A DNA stretch of 64,000 nucleotides, from NCBI GenBank assembly GCA_037349315.1, contig JBAIAC010000027.1, positions 12,591,501-12,655,500 of the forward strand. Reading direction: 5' to 3'. Of the stretch, positions 10,852-22,262 are shown piece by piece. Position numbers and translations under genes: made by a program. The notes under the pieces were generated by a model. It did not search any database. It was not told the origin of the DNA and saw only the letters and a program-made list of their open reading frames with translations. Source of the stretch: Chelydra serpentina (lineage: Eukaryota > Chordata > Testudines > Chelydridae). The number at the start of each line of letters is the position of its first letter. Positions within the stretch are counted from its first letter, which is position 1.

Positions 10852-10962
10852 CCGGAAGTGCGCGCCGTCGACACCGGTACTCCTGCTCGCCACGAGGAGT
10901 AAGCGCTGTTGACGGGGGAGCCTGCCTGCTGCGTGTGGACCTGCGGTAAGTGCTTTGAAGAT

Positions 10963-11026
10963 CGAACTAAGATGCTTCGACTTCAGCTACGTTATTAACG
11001 TAGCTGAAGTTGCGTATCTTAGTTCG
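10963..11026. repeat. Internal palindrome 2 of the Harbinger-like MITE
   Basis: A 64-nt near-perfect palindrome. The inner arms CTTCAGCTACGTTA (10981-10994) and their complement (10996-11009) surround one base. The outer arms CGAACTAAGAT (10963-10973) and ATCTTAGTTCG (11016-11026) also pair. Confidence 0.92.
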
Positions 11027-11056
11027 CCATGGGGGGTTAGTGTGGACCAGCCCTAA

Positions 11057-12149
11057 GTGGGTAAAGAATAAGCCTGGGACTCAGGTATGGAGTGAAGGGA
11101 TTCCCAACTCTGTCCCAGACAAGACAAGTCACATGAGGACCAATTTTTATGTGTACCAAGTGCCTGCAGTTCCCATTGGCTTTAGGTGGGAGGTGTGAGT
11201 GCTCAGTATTCCTGAACAAAAATATCTAGATCTTAGGAAAACTTGATTATGGAGAAGCTGCCTATCAAACAGGTATAATAATAAATATTTAAATTGCATC
11301 ACAGGGTGAGAGCAGCATTGATTAATGATCGGAAACACTCTGTGAATGGTCAACTTCCATTTTTATTCTTGAAGATTTTACATTGCTTTAACAAGACAGA
11401 AACAAAAACGTAAGATTTGTCACCACAGCAGTCTCCGATCATTGGTTTAATCTGATTTGCTGATGCTAAGCTCTTGGACCCTTCAGAAGGCAGCCAAAAT
11501 AAATATTAAGAAATCCCATAATACACCTAGTTAGTTGTACAATGTCTCCCTGTTGTGTATGGATTTCTTCCTGGTCAGCTGTTGGCTTACTCCCATTTTA
11601 CCATGCATAAATAATTGTAATAAACTACCCAGACAGTTACAAAGTTCAGCCACAGTCTTTGACTTTTTGATCTCCTGCAGCCATGACTGTCACAGGCTGA
11701 CAACACACGGAGAGGAAAATAGTACCACACAGGGAAAAGGAAAAGCTTCTTGTAGGAGAAGGAATAATTGTATTTATACTAGGAGAACAGCCAAAGAGCT
11801 GCAATGAGGCGCTGTTCTTAACCGTTACAGGGCAGCATTGCTGCGAGCAATATCCAGCAGTGTGAGACAAAGCAAAGCATCAACCTGTTCTGCATGTAGG
11901 GCATGAGAGAAAGAGAAGGGCGGTTTTCAGAGAAAAAAGTTTAGTCATAAGACTAAGAGCAGTTCCTGAATTAATGGGGATGGGGGTGGGGGGGATCACA
12001 GTCTAATGCTCTCAGAATGTGACTGAGACACAAACTCCTGGCTCTGAATGGAGGAGGAGACAGATCACTTCAGCGACTTGACCAAGATCAGTTTCCTTCC
12101 CTGGAATATTCATTACTAAACACAGATTCTGTGCTTGCCCCTGTAATAA
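11057..12149. other. Intergenic, nothing recognised
   Basis: No gene or clear repeat. Short frames on both strands (for example 11535-11807) show no domain. Confidence 0.5.
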
Positions 12150-12305
12150 TACCACCCAGCTCTTCTTCAGTAAGTCTCAAAGTATTTTACAAATGGAAGT
12201 TGGTATTTTTTTAAACAGATACACAGATGGGAAACTGATGCAAAGAGATGAAGTGACTTACCCAAGGTCTGCCCGAGTCCCCGTCCAGTGCTCTAACCAC
12301 TAGGT
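12150..12305 (-). repeat. MIR-type SINE
   Basis: Reverse-strand MIR features in order: cacagatgggaaactgatgc, gaagtgacttacccaagg and agtgctctaaccactagg, the last being the complement of the tRNA-like head. Confidence 0.75.
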
Positions 12306-13190
12306 ACTCTGCCTTCTCTTGTAAGAGACACGAAACAGTGAAATCCCTAGAAGATAAGGAACAGAGGAGACAATGCAGACTGACCCAGAGGAGGTAGTAG
12401 CCTAAATTCCCACCGACCCTCTCAAAACCCTTTCTTGTGAGCATCACAGTAAGGCTACTAATAAAAGACCCCCTCTGGCACTGAGAGGGACACCTGTGGC
12501 AAGATCCATTGGCTTTACTGGAGTTCCATTCAGGACTCCATCCACACACAGCTTCTTGCTAGATCTGGTCCAGAGGGTTACTTGTCACTGCCATAAGGAA
12601 TGAGCACAAATTGGAGGCATGCTTTGAAGATAAGGAAGCACTGCACCAAGCATGGTTAATAACTGAGCAGAAACTTGGTGCAAGAGACCAATGCCACATT
12701 TGGGAATGTTTGTTGGAATTAAAAAACAAAATGAGACTCCATAGGGGGAAGCTTTGAGAAAGCTGAAACAATTAACAGTGGTTGGCTGGCCTGCCCGTTG
12801 TATACACCCTGTCACTCAAACTACACTTGAGTGCCCTCCGAGAGATGAGACTAATTGTAGTGAAAGCTTCAAGTTAGCTTCATGTTTGCAGCCAGACAGA
12901 AAGCGTTTGAGTGGGTAATTACCCAGCCAATGCTTAGGATTGTCACCTTTTACAGAAAGAAGTCAGCCAGACTTTTAATTCAACCCTTCTTTTTTTTGGT
13001 TAGACACAATCATGTTTCACAAGCGCAGACAATTCCTCCGCTCGTTTCATGACCCACTTACGTTTACTATAAATGAGTAAAAATATATTACAATGCTAAA
13101 CCTATATAATTTGCGTGTGTGTGCTTAGGGGCTGGCAGAACACTTGACCGTGAAGGATAACGGTGTGAGGAGAGTGGGGAAGTGAGCCCC
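12306..13190. other. Intergenic, nothing recognised
   Basis: No recognised gene, repeat or regulatory signal. Confidence 0.5.
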
Positions 13191-13194
13191 CTTC

Positions 13195-13415
13195 CGCAGC
13201 TACCCCCCACTGCTGCAGCTAGTCCCAACCGCGCCCCCCCCCCCGCGGCAACCGCGCCCCCCCCCCCCGCGGCAACTGTGCCCCCCGCCCCCCCGCTCCC
13301 CCGCTCCAGCTCACCTCCACTCCACCTCCTCGCCTAAGCGGGCTTTTAGGCGCCCTCAACCACTGGGCGGCCGCAGCCTAGTTCGCCTAGTGGTTGCACC
13401 GGTCCTGACCCTACG
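13195..13415. repeat. C-rich short tandem array and CpG-rich repeat
   Basis: Two to three degenerate units of about 23 bp, each with aaccgcg, a run of about 12 C and gcggc, between 13228 and 13300. A CpG-rich part follows in which aaccactgggc pairs with gcctagtggtt as a hairpin. The minus strand is G-run-rich. This is compositionally unlike the AT-rich neighbours and may be a decayed turtle repeat. Confidence 0.6.
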
Positions 13416-13639
13416 AGAAATGTGCATTGCCCTCACGTTCTGAGTGGAGCCAAGATTTACCTGGTGGTTGCCTTTTGTTCAAAACCTTTTTCTTATCATA
13501 ACCTGAACCTGTTCAGCAGGGAAAAAGCAAAAAAGCCCCTTCCTCTCTTCGGATTTGTTGTTTCACGGGGTGGGGGGATCCCCCAACGCCTGGCTCAGGT
13601 AAGGCTCCCCAGCATCTGAGCACCTCAATCTTTAATGTA

Positions 13640-13835
13640 GTGATCCTCACGAGCACCTCTGGGATGTAAGGCAGTGCTGTAAGGCAGTGCTTTTATCCCC
13701 GTTTTACACATAGGCAAAGAGAGGCTAAGTGATGTCGTGCCCAAGGTCATGCAGAAAGCCTGTGGCAGAGCAGGAATTGAACCTGGGTCTCCCAAGTCCC
13801 AGGCTAATGATCAAACCACTGTGCATGCATATACA
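13640..13835 (-). repeat. MIR-type SINE
   Basis: Contains ccgttttacacataggcaaa, agaggctaagtgatg, cccaaggtcatgcag, gaattgaacctgggtctccc and gatcaaaccactgtgc, the complete reverse-strand order of MIR from core to tRNA-like head. Confidence 0.8.
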
Positions 13836-15654
13836 CAGTCTCTGGCCAAATTTTCAATGCCCTGTTTAATACTGTTAAAACATTAAACATGATTTTCAAA
13901 GCAGCTCAGTTTCTGCCCAGACTCTGGATCTGCAGGGCTCCTTGGGAGGATTCACAGATGCTGACTTCTTCTAAGCCTTACCATTTTATTTTTTTGCTTC
14001 CAGGCCCATCTGTGATGATTTGATTTTGGGCCACACGGTGGCACTGTGAAAATGGCCTTGAGTCAGCTACTGAATTTCACAAAGCAAGTTCCAAGAACCA
14101 TTCCCCTTCCTTTACACAAACAATGCCAGGAGCTACACAACCCCATGCCTACTTTCGATAATGTGTTGTGATGGAGCAACACTTTTTCTTCACAAGCAGA
14201 ACTAGTCAAGCCGATCACATTTTTTTAAATAAAAACAACTAGAACAGTTAAACTGGCACAAAAATTAAAGTTAATTTCTCTTTGCACACAGGCGTATGGA
14301 GATCTAGGGACACCACTGGCCTCTCTCAGGGATCTCAAAGTCTCATGGCCAATTACTTCTAAGTTACGGAGAACAGCCACAGATTCAAATAACTGCTTAC
14401 GGCACTGTCAAGGACGTGACAAGGAAGAGACTCAAACATATACACTTTAACTGTTAAAAGGAAGCATGAAAACCAAAGGACAAACTGCACTGAGGATGTT
14501 ATCAGCAGTTCAGATTGAAGGAGCCAACAAATCTCACATAACCATATTGTTAATAGGACTTAAGCTCCTACCTGCTGCCAACACTGCTGGGTCACAGCTG
14601 AGGGGGTGGGGGGAGGTCACTGCATGTTTAGAGGGGTGCTCGGGTAGAAGGCGCATTTAAATGGAATCCTTTCGACTAGTCTCTGGTGAACATCCCATGA
14701 AAAATCCCACACGGGGCAGAGTCTGGGACTGCATAGGTGGAGAGACGTTCGCCAGGAGGTCCAGGTTGAACTATTCGCTCTGAGGCTTCAGGGCTTGCAC
14801 AGCCAAAGAAACCAAACCACAATGCTACCTCTAGCCACATTTCCGTCCCGCAGCGGGAATCCTTACACAGCCCCATAAACAACGTTCATCTCTAGAGCCC
14901 CCTGTCCTAGTCTCCAGCTAGCAGCATGTCCCTTCTCTGCCTTGACTGAGCTGAGCTGCTCTTCCAGGTTCTGAGCCTAAGGAGGCTCAGCTGCCCTTGA
15001 TTACTGCCAGCTGGCAGGTCAGCTCCCTGAACTGACTGTGCAAGCAATCCTCCTCCCCCACTGCTGGGATTCAAACCAAACCCACAGCAGTGTCTGGCTG
15101 GGTGAGGATTCCCTGCAGGAGCAGAGGGGGTGGGAGGAATATAGCACACAGCCCCCCGCAAAAGAACGGCGGAACTGCAGTCCGGGGCCTCTTGGAAAAG
15201 GTCAAGGATTAGGTTCTGCATTCTGCTCAACGCTTCTGTTAGTAAAATAGGTTCTAAGGTCCAGTGCTGTGTGTGTGACTTTTTAATGAACGCACAGTTA
15301 TAATGCTTGCTGCCTTTGCATGCATAGTCCCTGCACCATGGTAGATAGTATCTGATTCTTTAGTGGGAGTCCCTTTGAGACAAGGCTAGAAGTTGCCATA
15401 AAACCAGAATAGATTCTAAATTCTAGTCTGAAGTGATTTGCTCAGGGCTTGAAATTCATGCCCTTAGAATTAACATGGATTTAAAGCAACGCTGTGCATA
15501 CAATTCCCAGAGCAATTCAGAGCTGAGCAATAAAGCTGCAGTTTAGAGGTTATTTGCCCAGGTCAAAGGCAGTCCAGAATGGCAGCGAATTTATTAGTAC
15601 TTTTAGTAGTAGTCCTTATTTGATTATTAATACTTAGTATTTGAACTGCAGTAG
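13836..15654. other. Intergenic, nothing recognised
   Basis: No gene or recognised repeat. A 107-codon minus-strand frame (14907-15230) and overlapping plus frames are typical of GC-rich chance frames. Confidence 0.5.
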
Positions 15655-15765
15655 GATTCAGAGGCCTCAGTCAGCATCGGGGGGCCCCAATGCACAAGGT
15701 GCTGTGTAAATGCACAGAAAGACCCAGCACCCGCCCAGAAGAGTTTATAATCTAAGGCCCAATCC
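15655..15765 (-). repeat. MIR-type SINE, 3' part
   Basis: Contains ggccccaatgcacaaggtgc and gaagagtttataatctaagg, the reverse of the amniote MIR 3' region (compare the plus-strand copy at 17775-17985). Confidence 0.7.
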
Positions 15766-16499
15766 TGCAATAGGATGCATGCAAAGAGACTTCTGCACTC
15801 TCACAGAGCCCCAGAGGGCTGCACATATCTTCCCACATGGGGCAGCTTGTAGAATTGGGGCCAGGATTGCTAACGGGTTCAATAAGTGAGTGGGAGAAAT
15901 TAAAGGAGAACGTGGGAGGGAAGAGGAGGAGGAGGAGGGTGAAGATGAACGGGGCTTCCCTAGCTTGGTTGTTGCACAAGCACCAGTGGGTAGATCCGGA
16001 TGGCATGTGCTGCTGGGGAGAAATTCAAGTACAGAGGGGATACCATGCCCCTGGGCTGGGAGGGAACACACAACAATCTCCAAGGGCGGTAAGGAAGAGG
16101 GACACAATTGCTCCCTAGTGCACAGGAGAGCAGCACCACCAACAGAATGGATCTCCTCAGACTGAATCAGGGCTTGCCAATTGCCCTCCCTGGGCACCGG
16201 ACCCGTCCGTCCCTGCTTTCTCCACTGTGGGTGGAAGACCCTCCTCCTCTGCAGCTTCCCTCATCTGGAATAGGCTCCCTCTATGTCCTCACTTCATTTC
16301 AAACATCTCATCGCTCCATCCCTGCAACCTGATTAGGCTCTCCTTTAAACAGAGTGGGGGAATTCAGGTGGTTCTCAAACATGCTTGATGGCCTAGTTCT
16401 ATGGGCACACCCACCCCATTATTAAATCATTAGGAGATTTGAGATCCAGAGTCCCGCCCCCTCCCCTCTGCAGATGCCAACTCCTCCACAGCTGTTGTT
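15766..16499. other. Intergenic, nothing recognised
   Basis: Contains a purine-rich stretch with (GGA)n near 15912-15940. The overlapping frames here on both strands (up to 150 codons on the minus strand) are mutual shadows and show no domain. Confidence 0.5.
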
Positions 16500-16800
16500 G
16501 CAATGTCATTTGCTGACAGTTGCCCAAAAAGTCAGTAGCAGAGCCAGGAATAGAACCCAGATGTTTTGACACTCATGCCCACCTCCCATGCTCTAACCAC
16601 TAGACAACACTCCAAGAACGGGACCAATGTAATCCAGAAGTCCTGACTCACAGCAACCCTCACGCACCCAGAGCCAGAATTAAAACCCAGGAGATCTGGT
16701 GCCTAGCGCCCATGCTCTAACCATTAGCACGCGCTGCCAGAACCAGGATTAGAATCCAGGTGTCCCGATTCCCATTTCCCCTCTCTGACTACTCCCAGAA
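16500..16800 (-). repeat. MIR-type SINE with tandemly repeated head segment
   Basis: The segment resembling agagccaggaatagaaccca, then gtcctgac and catgctctaaccactag, recurs about three times (near 16540-16612, 16665-16735 and 16736-16800). A usual MIR has one such head. Confidence 0.65.
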
Positions 16801-17774
16801 GAAGCCAACAACCACAGCTCATGCTAGAGATACAACACATCCCACAGGCTGAGCACTCAGCTCATAGATGGAGCATCATTCAAGAAAGGCAGACACTCCA
16901 CCAGCATCCTCATCTCACTCCTCTAGCACGGCGGCTACTTTCATTTCCCCCAACTGCAAAGCTGTTGCCATCTGGCTGTTTAGAGGCTGGAGCAAGATGA
17001 GCTGGTGGTCCTAGTCCAGTCCTCACTGGATAGGGATCTACACCAAAAGCCACCCTCCTCACCATGCACGCCCAGCAGCCTCTGTCGAGAACCTGAGGAT
17101 TGAATGGATAGGACGGCAACTACTTTTATGAGGCTGAGGAAAGAGAAGGGGAAGTCTGCACGAAGGGCCTGATTCAAAGTCTATTCAAGTCAGTGGTAAG
17201 TCTCCCATTGGCTTCAGTGAGCTTTGGGTCAAGTCCTCCTGTTTTGTACCCTGACCTGTGGGTGAATGGAGGGCTTCTGGCAGAGCTGCTTATGCAGCAC
17301 TTTGTAGGAGAAGAGCTGAGTTTTGGAGCAGCTGTGACATTACCTTCCCTGCATCAGTAGAGGGGGCAGGAAGAGATGCTTTTAGATACCTGTGCTGAGA
17401 ACGCAACTGAGCACCGTCCCTTTCCTTTGGGAGAAGAGAGAGTGGGCAGGAAGACACGGAGTGCATGCATTGCTTTTAATCTTCTCCGCAGCAAGCCCAG
17501 AGAGCAGCATAAGAGGACGACAATGATTCACCCTGTGGGCGTTCTTATGGGAGGGAGAGGAGCAGATGAAAAGAACTACACGCAGAAGGCGGAAAGTCTC
17601 AGACCAGCCCCCACTTTGTTGCTGTGTTAGTTTGGGGGCAGTGAGAGCCCTTTGGCATACGGGCTTAGCATCGCAGAACCAGAGAGAAACAACATCTCAC
17701 ACGCTAAAGTATGCCACAAACCCTGTTCTATCTAGCCTCATCCTGGTCTTTCGGGTACCCCTGTGCTACATGTG
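16801..17774. other. Intergenic, nothing recognised
   Basis: No gene. The stretch ttcaagtcagtggtaagtct at 17183-17202 and the following sequence resemble the short palindromic repeats listed elsewhere. Confidence 0.5.
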
Positions 17775-17985
17775 TAGGGAATTGGTCTGGGATTGAGAAA
17801 ACTGGCTTTGTTGTATGACCATTGGCAAGTGATTTTATCTCTGTTTCTCCTTTGTCTTGTCTATCTAGATTATAAGCGCCTCTGGGCAAGGACTATCTCT
17901 TCCTTTGTGTTTGTACAGCACCTTGCACAATCCTGTTTAGGGCCTGTAGATGCTACCGTGATACTAGTAAGTGTCAGGATACTGT
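17775..17985 (+). repeat. MIR-type SINE with 3' region
   Basis: Contains accattggcaagtgatttta, agattataagcgcctctggg, gcaaggactatctcttcc and tttgtacagcaccttgcaca, the plus-strand order of amniote MIR. Confidence 0.75.
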
Positions 17986-19284
17986 GTACCTTTACTCTTG
18001 AAGGTAATTGTCATGTAACATTAAACACTGCAGCAAGAGCTCCGTTCATCAGCATGCACCCTACATTCTAACCAGTGTTTTATTTAGATAGCTATACCAA
18101 CCATGGGCCCTATAAATCTTCACAAAAAGCTAAACAAACAAAAGCCCCCACCTATCTTGCACTCTTAGCAAGGTAAAATCACTCCCAAAATATAATTACA
18201 CTTTGTCTGTATTGTACATCTACCCCAGGCCTCACGAGAGTCCAACATTTTAATGAAATGTGGATGTTACAGGATATCATGTAGTTTGGTAGCCAAACTA
18301 TTCTCTCGGTAACTTTATCCTATTACTATATAGGACGATACCAGAAATATTCTCACTCCTAATCACAATTGGCTTCTCAGGCAATGACTATTACCAATAC
18401 GGACTAGAATATCTGTCTTATTGCAATTTCATGGCATAACTGAAGAGAACTGGACGAACTTATCACTTTTATTAATTTTACAAACAAATTTGCAGTGTGG
18501 ACGAAACTGTTCATTAAAATACAGAGGGAAGCTTTTTTGATCTTAAGGACGAAGAATAGGCTGTGAATAATGAATGTATTTTACCTGTTATGTATCTAGG
18601 AAGAAATCAAATACCTAGAAATACCAACCTTGACTTTGTACGGAATTAAATATTAAGTAACATTTTAGCAGGCACTTTCCACGCCTCAGCATGCAATTGC
18701 AGCAGTTAAATAATTCCTGAGAGGCTAAAGAGAAAGCCCCTTCTCTTCTGATTAGGATGGGTGACAACTGTAATTTACATCAATTCACCTACAGCCTACA
18801 CTTTGGTAAAAGAAAACTGGTGCTAAATCTCATCACCAGAGATGGCATCAAGGCCACAGGTTTTCACAGAAAGACCACTTTCGCAATGACTGGGGCTAGA
18901 AAGCTAATAATTAGCTTCAGAAATCAGCCTGATTTTTTTTTAAAGTGTGCGTCTCAGAAAAATTATGTTTTCCCTCAATTGCTATTGTTAGTGACCACTA
19001 GCCTGGCGGCATTCAAGAGATAGCAGCTGATTAATATCAGATCTCTTGGAGCTGTTAGATATCCATCAAAGGCCTGAAGAGCGTCTCTCTTGCCTGTTGA
19101 AACACAGTTTACCCACTGATGGGCTTATAATTATCTTGCTATCAACTGCAACAAAGCCGCTCAGCGTGAGCTGCTGCACTTCAGCTGTGGAGGTCACCAA
19201 AATTATACTAGTGGGAAATGTACTAGGAGACTATCGCAATGCTCACAGCCCGGCATTGTCTATATTATCATTATCATCTGTGTG
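17986..19284. other. Intergenic, nothing recognised
   Basis: No recognised element. An 88-codon frame at 18757-19023 has no family resemblance. Confidence 0.5.
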
Positions 19285-19360
19285 GCGGTAGTGCCTAGGA
19301 GTCATGGGCGACCACCCCATTGTGCTAGGTGCTGAACAAATACAGAACAACTTCCAGCGG
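19285..19360 (-). repeat. MIR-type SINE, 3' fragment
   Basis: Contains gtagtgcctaggagtcatgg and ccattgtgctaggtgctgaa, the reverse of the MIR 3' region. Confidence 0.7.
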
Positions 19361-20698
19361 AAAGCTATCACAGGGGGTGATTCCCTTTATTGGTTACCTC
19401 CACTCTAAGGACTCGTGGCCCAAGGCACTAGAGTTCTGACATTAGGATTGTTCCTAAAAACACAGAGGGCCTAATTCAGCTTTACACGCTGCTCTTGTGA
19501 AGGGCCTCCCACGGGGAGGAGGGTTTTTGTGAACAACTCTATGCCATACTTCTTTTGGTCCCCCCATCCCCAAATCCCTGGCATGTGTCTGGCGCATTCT
19601 TTGTTCCAGCTCTTCTGAACATGCTCAAACTTATGTTAGTGACTATTCCATTTCTCAGTGATTCCCAGAATCCAGGGGGGCCACAGTGGTGGCCTAAATT
19701 TACCTTGTCCCTCCCATGCAGTGCCAAACGCATCTTAAGCACTGCTGAGAATTAGGGCCACATTCTTGACTCTCTCATCTTGAGTCCCCGGCAGCTCTAT
19801 CACAAGCTTGATGTTCCCCTCTATCCCTCCGTCCTCCTACTCAGGGTCCCAGATCAGTCGCTCCTTTCTGGCTGAGGAGGTCAGAATGGGGCCCCTAAGT
19901 AGTCTCCGATGAACAAAGGGAACACTGCCACTCTTGGATCAGGGAATGCTGCTGTAAAGCTGGTGTGGGGAAAACATGCACTGCATACCTAATCGCAGGG
20001 CCGTTCTATACATGACCACGGAATTTGGTCCACAGAGCTTTGAGAGACAACTGTGACTAGATACAAGCTCTCCCACTTTCCTCTTCTCAGAAGGGATCCT
20101 CACAACAAAACAAACAGTTCATTCTGCTTGTGATTTCCCCTCTCTTGGAAACTGGGGTCAGCACCGCAGACTTAGTTCTACCTTTTCTGATTTCCTTCTC
20201 CCTTGTCCGCATCTCCATCCTTTTCCCACATGCAGCTTCTTGGAAGTGAGGGGAGCCTCAGTTTTTCTGCAGCTCTGCTGGCAACAGCCGCAGCTATGAG
20301 TTCCCAGTACTTCTGGAAATCAGACCCTAGATATTTCTTCTGTGGGTGACCAATAGTTCTAATGTTCAAGTTCAAAAAGGAATTATTTGGGGGATGGTCC
20401 ATGGCTTGTCTTGGTGCAAGAGGGTCAGAGCAGATAATCACAAGGGTCCCTTTGGCCTTAGAATCTATCAGCGTAATGAAAAGCAACAGAGAGCAGTTTC
20501 TCTGGAGAGAGACTTGTCTTCAAACACAGTCCTTTGTAAAGCTTGAAAGTCTTTCCCCTTGAGTTGCCAAGTGCAGGACAAATGAGGTTTTCTATGGCTC
20601 CAATTGAAATAAGTGCTCTCACTCTAACATAGCCAAATAAAATGCCACCTTATTTTTCCCCCCCACTCTGGTATAATATTGTGGGTCTGTCTCTTCTT
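19361..20698. other. Intergenic, nothing recognised
   Basis: No gene or recognised repeat. Confidence 0.5.
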
Positions 20699-20943
20699 GG
20701 CTGTGTCTACACTGGGGAAATTAACAAACAAATTACAATGGTTGCTACTGGTGTTAGTGCTGGCAGGAACTGACATGTTGCTATAAAGACTGGCTTGGTT
20801 TTACTACCATTTAAATTACCTGCATAATAGGATTAACTAAAGTGGTGGTAAAACCGATACTGACTTTAGGAGCCTTGTCTATTAACCCTATGAGAGCGTT
20901 GCTGGGAATTATGTTGTTCATTTCCCCATTGTGGATACAGACC
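20699..20943. mobile_element. MITE with about 23-bp terminal inverted repeats
   Basis: The left end GGCTGTGTCTACACTGGGGA and the reverse complement of the right end GGTCTGTATCCACAATGGGG align along about 23 bp. The interior is non-coding. The flanks are too short-matched to fix the duplication length, so hAT versus Harbinger is undecided. The gtctacact motif is common to several turtle MITEs. Confidence 0.65.
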
Positions 20944-21639
20944 TTGATATTATGGCCTATATTTTATTAGAGCTGGGAGATCCTGGAAAGTTTGACCTCC
21001 AACATAATGGCCTGGATTGCAAGGGGTGGACTTACCCTTTTGAAAGCGTTCGGCTTTTCTTCTCAGGAAGCATTGTTGTTCTCCATGATATCACGCCCTG
21101 CTCTAGCGCAGTCAATTGTCACCAGTAGTAAACATTTGGGGCAGCACTGTAGGGAAGAGAGTCTAATACCCTGCTAAAGGAAGCAGCTTTTAAAATCTTT
21201 TAGAGGTTGTTTCACCAAATCAGTTATACTGAGGCTCCTTTCCACGCTGACAGTTTAAAGGGACCATAAAGTGGGTGCCCAGTACACTGCCAAAGTGGGA
21301 CTAAATACAATAAGAATATGCTCATTGGTACTTCCCTACTCTGCAATATATCTTGATCTCAAATCGTGCTGGCTCGTCAGAGCTGGGCAGATATCCGTTC
21401 TCTCAGAGCTTCTGCTACATTCATCAACATTCTAGAGAAACCCGAACGTGGGAAGAAGGAGTACTGAAATAACAAGCTAAAAACCCGACGCATACTGCAT
21501 GAGAGCAATTCAACATTGATGTAAAGCAGGTTTTGTGTAACTCTGAGAACGCCAGTAGCTGTGTGGATACCCATTTATCAATATTAGAAAGTTAATGCAT
21601 TTGGAATACAGACACTAATGATTAAAATTTAAAGAGAGA
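20944..21639. other. Intergenic, nothing recognised
   Basis: No gene or recognised repeat. Confidence 0.5.
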
Positions 21640-22130
21640 AAAATATTTAACCGTTATACCTAGGTTGGACGCAAAACTCAAAAGGGAAACTTAAGAGGAA
21701 AAACAGAGGCAGAGGCAGTAGAGGAGAAATCTAAACAGCAAAGTGATGACGTATAAAGAACAAAGCAACTAGAATAGAGAGCCTAACTACAAAGAAAACA
21801 AAGTAACCAAAAAATAAAAGAGAGGAGACAAGACATAGAGGAACAAAATAACCAGAAGGGGATGAGTGGAAATAAGCAATTAAAAGAAATGGCAAGAGGA
21901 AAAAGACTGAACAAAGAAAGATACATGGAGAATAAAGGGACTGAAGAGGATGTAGATAGAACAAATGCATGCTGAGAACAAAGAGCCAAATCTCAGGCAG
22001 CCAGAGTCACTAAAAATAAAACAAGACAGCTACAGGCAAAGGGAGAGGAGGACATAAATAGCACCAAAGCTGAAGACATGAGGGGAGAGAAGGTAAAAAT
22101 GACATAGCCTTAAAGACAAGGAGGGAATCT
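21640..22130. repeat. Purine-rich low-complexity tract
   Basis: About 500 bp in which the plus strand is dominated by A and G (many aagaa, gagga and acaaa runs) and has few T and C. It is not a simple tandem repeat. The complementary strand yields pseudo-hydrophobic frames (21731-21989) that reflect composition alone. Confidence 0.8.
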
Positions 22131-22194
22131 CTCTCCCCACAACAAAACCCAAACAGCAGAACAAAGCGCAATCCCCGTGAATATATACAAAATC

Positions 22195-22262
22195 CTCAGC
22201 TGGTGTGATGTGGTGTAGCTCTACTGAAGCAAATGGGACTGTGCTGATTTACACCAGCTCAG
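22195..22262. repeat. Short palindromic amniote repeat (CAGCTGGTGT type)
   Basis: Left part cctcagctggtgtgatgtgg and right part gatttacaccagctcagga are inverted copies around a centre ctactgaagcaaatgggac. The same family is at about 47350-47470. Confidence 0.65.

Larger units (their letters stand above)
10759..11053. mobile_element. Harbinger-like MITE rich in palindromes
   Basis: 295 bp between TAA (10756-10758) and TAA (11054-11056), fitting the 3-bp TWA duplication of PIF/Harbinger elements. Ends are GGGTACATCTATACTTACC and, reverse-complemented, GGGCTGGTCCACACTAACC. It contains two internal palindromes (10811-10851 and 10963-11026). No transposase. Confidence 0.7.

Noticed and set aside
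10963..11026. Pre-microRNA-like hairpin.
   Set aside because: The palindrome is a structural part of a Harbinger-like MITE with few mismatches. Without small-RNA data a microRNA call is not justified.
15745..16197. 150-codon minus-strand frame with overlapping plus-strand frames.
   Set aside because: Several frames on both strands are open at once, as expected from composition. No known motif.
21731..21989. Hydrophobic minus-strand frames.
   Set aside because: They are the complement of the purine-rich tract, so Phe/Leu/Ser-rich by composition only.
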